A stretch of 64,000 nucleotides of DNA from Apiospora phragmitis (GCA_038363925.1 JAQQWL010000011.1:7936001-8000000), one strand, 5' to 3'; numbered from the stretch's first letter, positions 21,659-32,578 are shown. The notes: generated by a model from the letters alone, not told the origin. Numbers and translations are program-made.

Positions 21659-23071
21659 CTATGACTCGACCGGCCACATATCGTCAAGATGGACACCTTG
21701 AATATGTATCTGCTCCGTAAGTACGAACCCATACACGCGCGGAGTTAGGTGGCTCAGCGGAAGGCGGATGCTCTGACGAACGTAGAGATCCGTTGGCACA
21801 ATCGAGAGGGTGTGCTCCTCTGTTGCTTCAAGCCGGTTGCTTTCTCGTCTCCGGGTGCCATCAGTGTGGTGGCTGGGAGGTGTTCTTGTTACCGCGACAG
21901 CTCGAAATGCAGACTCGCCGCCCCCAACGTGTATTCCGATCAAAGGAGGTTTGACTTTCTTTTGCCCCTGAACTCGGACTAGCATGAGGGCTCGTCTCAT
22001 AGATGGTGACATCTCGTAACGGTTTGGCTGCGGATCAGCTGCGTTGAATATTCGATGGGCGTCAACACGTACAAACTGGTTGCCCTCAAGCCTTTTGAGA
22101 AATACTCCGATGGGCTTGCCCGCAGGCCCTGAGTATTAACAGTCGAGCAATGCAATGTAGACACCAGACTCATCTGTATCAGGTCGGTATGGAAGCAGGT
22201 TTAGCCGAATTGAGATCCCCTTGTTGGTGCTCGAGTAAGGACGGTCCTCAAAGGGGTTTTCGGTGAGCGTAATGTTAGGCGAATCGACAAATTCTGTGGG
22301 ACTGGGAGCCAGCAATCCAGTGTAAGAGGAATATTATTCCTCTTACTTTCTCCACGCGAAAAGGGATTGATCGTCAGACCTTTTCATGACCTCTTCCTGG
22401 AGACGAATGAAGGCTTCTTGGCCCCCCTCTCCATACAACATTGGCATGTTGACATCGAGCACCCCAAGCAAACAGTAAGCCATATCCTCGGGCCTCGTCG
22501 TTACTCTCCTTGCTGCCCAGCTCATACTCGACGCGACGGTAGCCAAACTAGGGTCGCACGTGAGAAGCACGTCCTGACTTATACCCGTCAACATGGATAA
22601 CTCTCCTACACGGTGTTCCTTGGCAAATAACATTTCCCCATGCTTGGAGTAGAAGTAGACGTCTTCCGGAGTGATGAGTTCCTGCAAGGTCCAGCCCCGG
22701 CGTAGCCAACGACATTGTTCCAATTCTTCATCTGCGTCGGTGTCCACATCATCAAGATAGACATAACACCGCCCTGCATTCCTGTACCACGTGTACATCG
22801 AGTTGATTGCCTCCGACAATTCAGATGAACTTTCCTTTCTTATACAGCAAGTATCGACCCAGATGTACTTGAAGTCATGGCGAGCAGACACCGATGCAAA
22901 CTGATTGAGCTCCTGAAAACCTGCCTTTTCACGAACGGCGTCATTAGGGCTGATCATATCTTCGAAGAACACCTCTTGGCTGCGCCAAGTATGGGACAAG
23001 ATGGCGTATTCCGGGATATCGCCCTCATTGAACTCCTTCAATCCCAGAGTCGCACAGTCAAGCAAGCGCAT
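21659..23071 (-). pseudogene. HET-domain (heterokaryon incompatibility) gene, decayed
   Basis: A single frame runs for 471 codons from MRLLDCATLG at 23071 to the stop at 21659. The HET domain is intact: IPEYAILSHTW, the F-K-Y-I-W-V-D-T-C-C-I block, a predicted helix with AINSMYTWYRNA, then CRWLRRGWTLQEL and the closing RPEDMAYCLLG and MPMLYGEG. HET proteins trigger cell death when genetically unlike hyphae fuse. After DDQSLFAWRK the frame is closed by TAA (22343-22345), TAA (22334-22336) and TAA (22136-22138), yet reading continues into family-like sequence (GLLAPSPTEF, NKGISIRLNL, GKPIGVFLKRLEG). The first two stops sit in a perfect inverted repeat. The truncated 243-residue form would still contain the whole HET domain, so residual function is possible. 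Confidence 0.8.
22322..22346. repeat. Perfect 11-bp inverted repeat, 3-base loop
   Basis: GTAAGAGGAAT and ATTCCTCTTAC are separated by ATT. It lies inside the HET frame and supplies two of its stop codons. It could form an RNA or DNA hairpin. A 45-base intron reading (GTAAGA to CCCAG, which keeps frame) is also possible but would remove a conserved motif. Confidence 0.85.
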
Positions 23072-23250
23072 GACTAGTTTATCCGGAGCGTAGACAATGA
23101 GGTAGTGCGTAAATGAGATCGGTTGATGGTATTGGATGCGATAAATTCGAGTGCGAAGTCGAGTGCGGCTGAGGAAGCCGCAAGCATAGCTAAGCGGGTG
23201 CTCCAAAAGTGCTGGTACCAATCATCTTGTCTGCAACAGCCGAAGAGTCT

Positions 23251-24006
23251 TTATCCGTCACGGGTCTGATTCTCTATGGCTTCCTTCAAGCGCGTCAAGC
23301 GGCTATCAATCCAAGCCTTCTGCCACGCCTCGACCTTTCCGCCCAAGATCGTGCAATTAGTCGGCTCGAGCAAAACCATCCCGCGAGCGACGGTGGCACC
23401 CTTCTTTAACAGGATTTTCTCCCCAATATTCATCGTGCCAACGCCGATCCTCTCAATACGGTGCAGCTCAAGCCCATGGACTTTCTGTCCCTTGCAGTCC
23501 TGCAGAACCAGGCGATATGTTGAGTTCTTGGGTGTTGCACCTGCACCATTCGCGCCTCTCGCCCCTCCAGGCGCGGACGAGAGCGCCTGCGTCGACGCGC
23601 TGCTGTAGCCGGCCTCGTCGTCCTCTTCGCCGCCCGTGGGCAGCCGGATCATTTCGCGACCGCGCGTCTGCTCGCCGCGTGCGATGGCGTCCAGCTCCTC
23701 GACCTGGTCCCACTTGCTCTTCGTGAGGTTGTCGATGTCCAACACCTGCACCAACACGTCCTGGCTCAGCTTGGTTTCCACGACCTCCATGTTGGCGAGG
23801 TTGGGAGGGAGCGCGGGTGCGCTTGCGTCGAGTACGGAACCATTCGTGATGTCCACCACCGTCAGACGTGCCTTGGCCGTCGCGATGAGCGCCTGCAAGG
23901 GGGGCATGGGGTTGCGATTCGGCAGCACGCCTTGCACCCACTCGAGGGTTGGCGCGGGCAAACCTTGGCGCTGAAGCCCGGAGCGGATTTGGGCAGCTAG
24001 ATCCAT
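23251..24006 (-). CDS. RecQ-mediated genome instability protein 1 (RMI1)-like
   Basis: Intact single exon, 251 residues. The N-terminal helix-rich part (QGLPAPTLEWVQGVLPNRNP) is followed by an OB-fold segment: VVETKLSQDVLVQVLDIDNL near residue 80, then STYRLVLQDCKG, HGLELHRIERIGVG, GEKILLKKGATVARGMVLLEP and TILGGKVEAW. That order is characteristic of RMI1, the OB-fold partner of topoisomerase III and the BLM/Sgs1 helicase in double-Holliday-junction dissolution. The acidic linker EEDDEAGYSS interrupts the OB fold, as expected for the insertion loop. It should act in the nucleus. No damage is seen. Confidence 0.87.
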   Translation of the reverse strand: MDLAAQIRSGLQRQGLPAPTLEWVQGVLPNRNPMPPLQALIATAKARLTVVDITNGSVLDASAPALPPNLANMEVVETKLSQDVLVQVLDIDNLTKSKWDQVEELDAIARGEQTRGREMIRLPTGGEEDDEAGYSSASTQALSSAPGGARGANGAGATPKNSTYRLVLQDCKGQKVHGLELHRIERIGVGTMNIGEKILLKKGATVARGMVLLEPTNCTILGGKVEAWQKAWIDSRLTRLKEAIENQTRDG

Positions 24007-24622
24007 CGTACTTCAGACAAAGTAAAAAGCATGTGCTACTTCAATTGGATAAAGGGCCTCTGAATAGGAAGTACGTTTAGTGATTTCACATGACGAAGAT
24101 TAGGTAAGGACTTCATCAGGCTTTCGTATCGAAATGCTTGGGGTGGATGAAGTCGTGTACTTTCCTCCTAAATCTGTACATGTAGCGCCCCCCACGAGTA
24201 AATTGGTGGTGGGAAGGTGGGCTGAAGTTGCTCCTTCCGGTGATCCACAAACACCCGGGCTCCGACTCCGACTCACCGAGAGGCTCGGTCGTGAAGTATA
24301 TGCCCATGCATGCAGCAATAGGGTTATTGTTATTGAGACCTTGACTTACCACTCTGGGCTGGGCTTGTACATACGAGGTTGTATGGGAATCAGTGTCCGT
24401 CTTACCTAGCACTAATCGGCCATCATGCCCTCGGCACCTTGTTTGACAAGCCACTGGTGCATTTTAACTTCGATCAAGCAGTCAGCAACCTCAGACAATG
24501 TCTTTGCTCTGGCCCATAAGATGGGAGAATTCCCTTTGCCACGTTATACTACAATACCTGCTTCCTCATTAGACTCATAAAAGACCCCGGCAGATCGTTC
24601 CAACTGCGAAGAGCATATCACC
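24007..24622. other. Intergenic region between divergent genes
   Basis: Shared upstream region of the RMI1-like gene and the lipocalin-like gene. No further coding sequence or clear element is seen. Confidence 0.55.
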
Positions 24623-25304
24623 ATGGCAGCCCCTCCTGAAGTCACCATCCACAACCTCAGTGGAACATGGGTTATGGTAAGTCTATATACATCTATCCCC
24701 TATTATAGTAGGCCCAAATCTCGGGAATTACAAAGACTTACCGTTTGTCCAACCACCCTACGCAGAACAAGGGCCTATCGGACAACATGGACGAGCTGAT
24801 GGAGCTGCAAGGCGTGCCGTGGCTGGTGCGCAAGGCCGCGTCCGTGATGAACGTGACGGCGAAGCTGACGCAGACGACGGACGCGGCGACAGGCACGGGC
24901 TCAATCACTATCGAAACGGTCGCCACGGGCGGTTTCAAGGGCGAGAACAAGACGTATAAGCTGGACGGCTCCGAGCTGCGCAGCGAGAGCAAGTTCGGCG
25001 TCACCCACGTGCGCGCCCGCTGGCTCAACCTGTCCGAGCGCGACCAGCCGCGCAGCATGAGCGGCGAGGGCCCCTCGACTCCTACCTGGTCGAGGACTGG
25101 ATTGAGGAGCCTTGTGAGAAGCTTGAGGGGAAACCCGGCTTCGTCCAGGTCTACGTCGTCCAGGAGAGCGGCGAGGGCACGGCCGAGCAGGTCTTTGGGT
25201 TCTGCATGATCGATGGCAAGAGGTATCATGTTCAGAAGACATCGGCCACGAAAGACAATAAGACTGTGAGGGTGCGGGCTGTTTACGATTGGAGAGGCCA
25301 GTAA
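24623..25304 (+). CDS. Lipocalin-like (calycin-fold) small cytosolic protein
   Basis: Two exons, 24623-24676 and 24766-25304, giving about 197 residues. It starts MAAPPEVTIHNLSGTWVMNK, the LSGTW...NK opening typical of a fungal family of fatty-acid-binding/lipocalin-like beta barrels of unknown ligand. It continues with a helix (QGVPWLVRKAASVMNVTAKL) and alternating beta strands, closing with QVFGFCMIDGKRYHVQKTSA. One base is missing at the run of four C at 25071-25074: before it the frame reads RSMSGEG, after it LDSYLVEDWIEEPCEKLEG and on to the stop. Five C would restore the frame. No signal peptide is present. The function is not known; relatives sometimes sit in secondary-metabolite clusters, but none is visible here. 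Confidence 0.72.
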
Positions 25305-25720
25305 TGGTATATTGATCAATTAATTGATAGAAATTCTGTACGCTCCTAGGAATTGCATCTGATGATATTACGGAACATGTTTGTCTGACATGGAAACATT
25401 CACAATTTCACATGCCTAGTCTGCGCTCATAGATGAAGTGGTAGTTGGTATTGACCTGAGCCACAGTGGCTTGGCAGCTGAGTTGGTCCCCGAAGCTGCC
25501 TAAGATTGGGTGGATGCCGCCAGTAACCTTAGCTCGGTACTTGCATGTTAGCTACACCGGGGTTTCAACTGCCTGCGTCCCTTACTTTGTCATCCTAACT
25601 TCATAATACTGAGCGCTTACCCAAACCACTTGAATGTGGCAAGTCAATTGACCATTCCAAATTGACTACGTACCCTTTTAATAACGTAGAGTTCCTTGCG
25701 CAAAGCACCCGCCGCCGAAA
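25305..25720. other. Intergenic region
   Basis: Short spacer holding the 3' flank of the lipocalin-like gene and the promoter of VPS51. I see nothing else in it. Confidence 0.6.
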
Positions 25721-26712
25721 ATGTCCACAATAGCCTCCCCGCGCGAGCCCAATCGGCGCATGCCCTCGTTCCAGAACATCACGACGCCCGACTCCTCGAC
25801 GCGGCCGTCGCTCGACGCCCCGCGCTCCGCCACGACGTCCCCAAACCCGAACAACGGCTCCTTTGCCTCGTCGTCCCCCGTCAGCGGCGGCGGCGGCGCC
25901 CGCAGCAGCAGCACCGGGCCCCCCGCCACCAAGCGCAACCGGACCGCGCTGCGCGAGTACTACAACCTCCAGGAGCGGAAGGCGGCGGCCCACCAGGCGA
26001 CGCCGCCGCCTCCCAGCGTCGAGGTGACGGGCCCCCTGGGCGGCCAGCATGAGGCATCCGAGGTGCCGCCCTCGGAAATGGACGGCGAGAGCTTCGATGC
26101 CGACGCGTACATCACGAAGGCGCTAGCCGAGAGCGGCATGGAGGACCTCCTGAAGCTGTACACGAAGACGCTGGGCGAGATCCGCGCGTTGGACGCCGAG
26201 AAGAAGGCGTTGGTCTACGACAACTATAGCAAGCTGATATCGGCCACAGAGACGATACGGAAGGTGAGATCGCTTTTTCCCCGCGAGACCTGGGATGGAT
26301 ATGGGTACTAACGGTGGATATGTAGATGAGAACGAATATGGATCCATTGAACCCAATGGCTTCTACACTTGATCCGGCCATTGCACAGATTTATTCACAG
26401 GCGTCCTCGATACGAGAATCACTACGGGGACAGGTGCCGCCCCCCAATCCAACAAAAAAAGCCGCTGAAGAGGCAAGGCAAAAGAAAATACGCACGAAGC
26501 AGCTAGCTCTAGAGGTCCTCGAGACGCCCGACAAAATACGTGCCCTAGTGAACGAAGGCCGTTTAGAAGATGCGCGGCAAGCTTGGAAAGTACCCCGGAA
26601 GCTCTTGGTCACCTGGAAAGAGAAAGGGTTGGGAGGGAGCGACGTAGAGGCTTGTATTGAAGACGGGGACGCCGCGGTCCAGGGAGAGCCGAGCAGCTTT
26701 AATTGGAGATGA
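25721..26712 (+). CDS. VPS51-like subunit of the GARP/EARP tethering complex
   Basis: Exons 25721-26263 and 26326-26712 join in phase to 309 residues. A low-complexity Ser/Pro/Gly N-terminus (1-70) precedes RTALREYYNLQ, then FDADAYITKALAESGMEDLL, LYTKTLGEIRALDAEKKALV and YDNYSKLISATETIRKMRTN, the Vps51/Vps67 N-terminal signature, and a conserved helical tail. VPS51 holds together the GARP complex, which tethers endosome-derived vesicles at the trans-Golgi. Its stop is only 45 bases from the convergent NIF3 stop, so their 3' ends must overlap or nearly so. No lesion is seen. Confidence 0.85.
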
Positions 26713-26757
26713 ACAGAGGCCACTAGTATTTGAGCTATCGCCCTTCACCTACGCTGC

Positions 26758-27958
26758 TTACGAGCCCAGGCTTGATATATCTATGGTCTCGAAGGGATCT
26801 CGGTCCGCCTGGCTCACTAATACTCTTCCTTCGGCACGAGAACTTTGGGATAGCATCTGCTCGAGTTCAGGCTTCAATACCTGCGTCAGGTATTGGCGTT
26901 CCGAATTGCTGTGGAATACGGTGACCACAGTCTGGCCCAGCTGCGTGTAGCGCAGGGCAGAGTGATGATCCATCTCGCCCGTGACGATGAGTTCGGCATC
27001 GGCATCCTTGAGTACGCTAGAGCCTGAACCAGCACAGACGGAAACGGTTGAGATGCTCATGTCTTTGAGGTCTTTCCGGGATGGGGCAACGCAACCGACA
27101 TATGCTGCTGGTCGCCTAAGCCACGTGACAGGTTCTTGAGAATGGTTGTCAGGGGCATGGGGCCCTGCAGCTTCATAGTGCGGCCATAACCAAGTCCCTG
27201 AAGGCTCTCAGGGAGGGGTCGAGAAATGGGCTGGACCACTTTACGTTCAGCTTCCTTGGTCTCGCTAAGTATGATATCGCACAGCCAATCATTCAGCCCA
27301 CCCCTTGCTGCATCAACAGCAGTATGGGGACAGTAGACAGCTACGCGTGCGGCGATCAACCGGAGCAGGTGCTTTTGCATGGGATCCTGGTTGGATAAAG
27401 ATTTGAGAGCGCGGAAAATCACAGGATCTGCGTCGTGTTAGTCTCCAGAACTACAAGTCGGTGTGGTATGGCGTTGTAACTTACGATAGCTGACGATAAT
27501 GTTGACCTGCTTCTCAAGAGCTTCATCCACGACAGCTGCAGTGAGGTCATTGGTCAACAGAACGGCACCTTCGCTCTGCTTGGACTCGGTCCCCTCGGGG
27601 AGCAAGGCTTGGTCCAGGAGTACTGCACATGATCAGTCAACGACCGCTCTTCCTAAGGATAGCAATAATAAGACTTACATCCCGTGTTATCCCACGCCGA
27701 GTCGGCCAACTCAGGAGGGTAGCTAGGAGGCGTTAGAGCATATACTTGGCGACTTGACAGCAAAATTACTTACAGGGTCTTCATTGCCTTTACTACGGCA
27801 TCGGTGAAAGTAGGGGCTGCCATACTGCCAAATCCTCTTCGGAGCGGTTGTGCACGTAACGAAGTTCTGCAAACACCGGTGACGGGTACGGCTAGTTTGC
27901 ACGACCCGATGCGTGGAATGACCTGAGAATAAAAGTGACAGGACAAGATGGATCTCAT
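26758..27958 (-). CDS. NIF3-family protein (NGG1-interacting factor 3 / GTP cyclohydrolase I type 2-like)
   Basis: Four exons: 27958 (or 27823)-27774, 27722-27679, 27622-27485 and 27427-26758. Typical NIF3 blocks are present: YPPELADSAWDNTGLLLDQ, VLLTNDLTAAVVDEAL, IIVSYHP.IFRALKSL, VYCPHTAVDAARGGLNDWL and GSGSSVLKDADAELIVTGEM with DHHSAL. The conserved His/Asp/Glu residues form the di-metal site of this fold; the cellular role is unsettled. Two in-frame starts exist. The upstream one (27958) adds a 45-residue Arg/Ser-rich, acid-free leader resembling a mitochondrial presequence; the downstream one (27823) begins MAAPTFTDAVVKAM. One base is missing at 27074-27078, between GLGDQQHMSVALPHPGK and LKDMSISTVSVCAGSG. 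Confidence 0.88.
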
Positions 27959-28309
27959 TGAATCTGCGAAACAGTAAATCTGACTCGATTGTAGTATCAA
28001 GCCTGTTTCTGAGTTTTGTCGTGAGGCTGTCAATCAATTGTCAAGTGATGATCTTGATCAGAACCACTGAAGACTCGACAGCCACAAGATTGCACTGCAC
28101 CAATAGCTTCAGCCACCGAGTTGCTGGCAGGCAGTGGGTGTTTTCTCAGCGGCAGAGCAGAGTTCCCACCCCCACTGGAAGCTTTGGAGGGGCAATTCCG
28201 TCATCACCGAGGTCGCATCAATTAAAACCCTCCAAAAAAGTTCTGGCCGCGCGCGAATCTACACATCGTCTTCGTCGTCATCTACCTGTATCACACAGCG
28301 CATGCAGAC

Positions 28310-28763
28310 ATGGCCGAGTCGACAATAACAGAAACCTCGCTCAAGAGCGCCCTGACCGAGCGCCTAAACGCGATCCATGTCGAGGTGACAGACATGTCAG
28401 GTAAAACAAACACATGCCTTTCTTAACCTATATCTACATAACTTCTCTCTACCAACCAAGTCTGCTGCATTGCACAAGTAACTAACAAGCAACCTGCTTT
28501 TCCTTCCCTTTCCAACAGGCGGCTGTGGCCAATCCTTCACGACGCTCATCGTATCGCCCCAGTTCGCCGGCCTCAACTCGTTAAAGCGCCACCGCACCGT
28601 CAACGCCGCCCTCAAGGCCGAGATCGCGGCCATCCACGCCTGGAGCGCAAAGTGCCAGACGCCCGAGGAGTGGAAAAAGGACAAGGCGAAGAACGGCGAC
28701 GGCTCCGCCAAGCCGCCGCTGAACGGGACTGTGGATGGGAAGGTCGAGGGAGTCGAGGCTTAG
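28310..28763 (+). CDS. BolA-like protein
   Basis: Exons 28310-28400 and 28519-28763 give 111 residues. The BolA fold is marked by LTERLNAIHVEVTDMS, then GGCGQSF, the LIVSPQFAGLNSLKRHRTVN block with the invariant RHR.VN, and IHAWSAKCQTPEEW. The Cys in GGCGQ and the His of RHR are the cluster ligands used when BolA2-type proteins pair with monothiol glutaredoxins in cytosolic iron sensing and Fe-S trafficking. There is no targeting peptide, which favours the cytosolic BolA2 type over mitochondrial BolA1/3. It shares a 351-base divergent promoter with NIF3. A Lys/Gly-rich tail of about 25 residues follows the domain. Confidence 0.9.
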
Positions 28764-29190
28764 GCTTGCGCCAAATCCCAAACGCACGATCTCGAAAGAT
28801 ACAAGAAAGAAGAAAGAAATGAAAATCCATTCATAAAACTGCTATGATCATAGAATTCCCGGGTCGAGGCGCTGTAACTCCTCGGACTGTTGTCCACGCA
28901 ACAAAAAGTACAGGGGAAAAGGAAATAAAGGCCGTGTAAACCAAACACATGCACTTCTTGGGGGGCTTCATCTACATGCGATTGTATATAACCAAAACAT
29001 CCATATCGTATTTTTTGGCTACAAAAGTTCATCAACAAGCTTCAAGTCTCCTCCTTATGAAGGGGAGTGGAAGCAATACGATCCTACCACCCGCTCTTGT
29101 CGCGTTCCTTGTCTCTGTTACCGTCACGGTCGTCGACCCAAGGGTTCTTTTTGCAATTGATCGCTAATGTTGTTTTCATGCTCTCTTCTT
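28764..29190. other. Convergent 3' region
   Basis: Spacer between the ends of the BolA and AP-1 beta genes. No gene is seen. It should hold both polyadenylation regions. Confidence 0.6.
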
Positions 29191-31583
29191 CTAGAATAGT
29201 CCGAGTAGGTCCTCACTGGCGTTGGCATTCTTCTTAGCAGCATCCTCCTCAGGATGGCCCAATTGCTGAGCAGCAGGTGGTGGTGCACTGCTGTTGCCAC
29301 CCCCAATATCTAAGCCAGCAAAACCGTTCATCAGGTCATTGGATGCACCGCCGCCCATGCCACCCGTCGCAGCAGGTTGCTGAGGTGGAGGGGCATCAAA
29401 TAGGCCCATCATATCGGCCATTCCCCCGCTGGGCGCTGCACCACCGGCAGGGCTAACGACACGATCCGGAGTACCTGCAGCGCTAGCCTGTTCCAACGAA
29501 GCAGGGGCACCGCCATCGAAGTCGATATCGAGCAGGTTTTCGATGTTGTTTTGGCTTCCAGACCCGTTGGAAGCTGCGGCTGCGGCCGCCGCTGAGGCAG
29601 CGATGGGGTTTTCCGCCAAGTTCTCGCGCTGTTCCTGGATGGCAGCGCGCTGAATGGCGTCAGCTCCGTAGCGACCTTTGCCGACGAAGGACTCAGGTGG
29701 CTTGTGGTAGACAGATGCAAGCGTCGACAGTTCGGCCAGAAGCTGTTCTAATAAAGCCGTTGGTAGGCTGGTCATTGTCGTTGTGATGGCCGGCTTTTGT
29801 GAGAGTACAATGTTCTAAAAGGCATTAGTGGCTCAGTACGATCTTCTCGAGGCGGTGCTTACATACCTTGGCGACATCTAAATCGCCTGACAGGAGACGC
29901 CAGTAGACATAAGCCCTGTCCCGAATATCTGGGTTGTCATTTTCTGTAGTCGCTTGTTGGAGAACCTTCTGTACCAATTGCTGGGTGTTGCTCGGCTTCT
30001 TCAAGAACAGCTTCACTACTGCCGTTAGGATCTGAAGCTGGGTCTGTGTGAACTCTTCCATAAACCCATCAACAAAGCTTGCCAAGATGTCATCGGCGTT
30101 ACTAATCTTCTCAGCGTACTCGCCGACAATCCAGATAAGCGACCCTCTTGCGTCGGGCTCATCGAGTTCATCAATATGCTGGCAAAGAGTCGGAATAACG
30201 CCTTCGTAGCCAGGATATTTGCGCAGGATATCCTTGATGACAACAATGACCTCTTGTACAACGTAGTTGACCTTGGTGGCGATGAGGTCCAGAAGAGCAT
30301 TGACGCACTTCTCGCTCGCGCCCTCGATCTTGATGGCCACCTGACCAATGGCTTTGACAGCCCTCCGGACAAAGTCCATGTCAACTTCTAGTGCGTACTC
30401 CTTCAGTTCTGCCAGTAGTTGTTCGTAATTCTTCTCGTTGGCGATTCTGACCATGATCTCCAGTTTCTGGAGCTTGACGTATGGCGGATCGTTGTATTTG
30501 CAGAAGAAAACCCTCAATTCCTTGCTCAGAATATCCGGCTTGGCCTGTAGTAGCAGATCAATGTTTCTGAGGGCAACATATTGGACCTCGGGAGCAGAAG
30601 CAACCAGAGTCACCAAGGGGGCGCCATCTTCTTGAGATATTGTCTCACAAGGTCAGGGTTGATCATTCTCATGTGAATAAAGACGACCTTGACTGCAGCT
30701 AGCACCACACTGGGGTTGACGTGCTGGAATTGAGGGGCAACTCTTTCGCAGATGTGTTCCGATTCCTTGACGTCTTGGGGCGGGTAGGCAGCGAGTGTCG
30801 TGAGGATTGTCACTCTTCCCCATTCGGTACATTCGTTTAGGGCCATGAGCAATTTCTTCAGCGTCGCAGGCGTGATGATCAGTGCTGAAGTCTCAGGGGC
30901 AGTCTCGGTGATCTCGGAGAGGGCCTGCACTGAGTTCGCGACCACCATGGGGTTCGGGTCCCCGATCAACTCCTGCAATATTTCGATGAAGCCGTTCTCT
31001 ATACACATTGTCGGATTGAGGTCGAAGAGCTTGGCAACACATATCGCTGCCGTTTTTCGCACATATGGCGACTCGTCACGTAACGTTTTGCGCAGCGGCT
31101 CTTCCATGTAGTCCACCATCTTGTCTACGCGAATGCAGCCCATAGTCCTAATCGCCAAAGCTCGAATAAGCGGGTTCGGGTCTTCTGAGTCTTGGACGAA
31201 TGTATTGACAGCCAGAATACATAAGTCGGGATGCGATTTGGCGTAGTTCCTGGGCTCACGGTCAGTGCTGTCTCAATGGACAGATTCAGGGATGCAGGCA
31301 TTTCGGCGATTCGAGGAAGAGCCCGCTCCTGGGAGTCATAGCCAACTCACATTAGATACAGATATACCAGCTTCTTCTGGTCCAAGTCGCCGGTCGCAAT
31401 GTTCTTCAGAACATCCGGGAACAGCGCCGACACGTCCTTCCCTAATGTCATTGCCATAATGGTCTTCTGGATCGACTCTTTTCTCTCGTAGGCATACTGC
31501 GAGACCAGTCCAGCCCTCAATTCGAAGGTTTCGCCCTTCTTAGGCACGGCGAAAGCGCCGCGAATGGCACGGTTCACAGCCAT
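29191..31583 (-). CDS. AP-1 adaptor complex beta subunit
   Basis: Three exons: 31583-31351, 31249-29867 and 29814-29191; 746 residues once one base is supplied. The adaptin N-terminal trunk is clear: [20 protein letters not shown], then [60 protein letters not shown], and later [40 protein letters not shown] and [21 protein letters not shown] Gly/Ala-rich hinge follows, with a clathrin-box-like LLDIDFDG. The ear domain is short or absent. AP-1 sorts cargo into clathrin vesicles between trans-Golgi and endosomes. The frame breaks after YLKKMAPP at a run of five C (30617-30621); six C give MAPPLVTLV as in the family. Confidence 0.92.
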
Positions 31584-32296
31584 GGTACCGATATGCGCTG
31601 TTGATGTTGTTGATGATTGGAAGGGTCCGGGTTGGATTGTATATGCGGTGACTGCGATATGACGAGCAGTCTAGTCTGTTCGATATGATGTGGGGGATAG
31701 GAGCCCTTTCGAGAGCGATCGTTAATACATTCGCCTTGCTTGATGTTGGCGGTGTTATGTGTCCTTTTGGTTGTTTCGACGATTGAAGCTTGAAGTTGTA
31801 CGTCGAGGGGTGTTTGCTGTTTGCCAAGCGAAATGTGTAGGCGAGGGTAGGTAGTACTCGATTGGGAACATTCGTCAGCTGTTGGATAATAGGCTAGGCT
31901 GGCCTCCTTATGTCTCCTTATTCAATCGATACCTTGGAAGTACCACCAGCTTCATCAATGTATGTACCTTGTGCTGAGTTCAGCCTTGACCACAGAGTTG
32001 GCATCGAAAGGGTCCCCAGTTCTAACTGGAAGAGGTAAAGTACAGCCACATATGTCCCCTGGCTGAGGCTGGGACAAGTGGGTCGATCATCCATTATCAT
32101 CATCTCTTAAGCATTGGGACGTCGTCGAAAACAATCTAATGCTGCAATTCAATTCGACACGACAAATGCAAACCTCAATATCCAACTAAACCAAGGTGTT
32201 CTGCCAGGCCAGCACTCAAAATTCCGGCTGAAAATACATCTGGAGGACTCCGAAGGACAAAAAAACCCAGCTGTCAATCGCCACTTCTCGAAGCAC
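31584..32296. other. Divergent promoter region with the 5' leader of the microprotein gene
   Basis: Between the AP-1 beta start and the small three-exon gene. The right part, about 32110-32296, probably is the 5' untranslated leader of the latter. No other gene is seen. Confidence 0.5.
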
Positions 32297-32578
32297 ATGG
32301 TATGGTCAAGTCTTACACGGAATCCAGCCTTTCATTGTCTTGACTGACTTACACCAGGCCAACTTTCCCAATCTCCGGCGCCTCTTCATTGAAGCAAGGT
32401 CAGACGACGAAGAGAGAGCCGTTTCCCGCAAAGCTGTAAGTTTCCCTGCCATTATATAATGTAGCACAATGAATATGTACATTAACTCATCTTTCATTAG
32501 TTTTACAATGCTGTCATGTTCATGGGCTCTGTAGCCATCTTTAGTCTCATAGCTCAGAAGATGAATGCCAGTCGCTAG
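32297..32578 (+). CDS. 52-residue single-pass membrane microprotein
   Basis: The model is ATG at 32297-32299 directly on a GTATGG donor, then exons 32358-32435 and 32501-32578. Both introns have good ends (ACACCAG; GTAAGT...ATTAG) and a TGAC-type branch point, and phase is kept. The product starts MANFPNLRRLFIEARSDDE, continues with a charged stretch, and has one hydrophobic helix (AFYNAVMFMGSVAIFSLIAQ) followed by KMNASR. I do not recognise it. Size, an N-terminal amphipathic part and a tail anchor-like helix resemble small subunits of mitochondrial or ER membrane complexes. The frame upstream stays open but contains no other ATG, so the start at the splice junction is the only one available unless another exon lies further left. 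Confidence 0.6.

Noticed and set aside
22299..22345. Possible 45-base intron in the HET gene (GTAAGA to CCCAG)
   Set aside because: It keeps the frame, but would remove the conserved GLLAPS part and does not remove the stop at 22136, so I prefer the hairpin-insertion reading.
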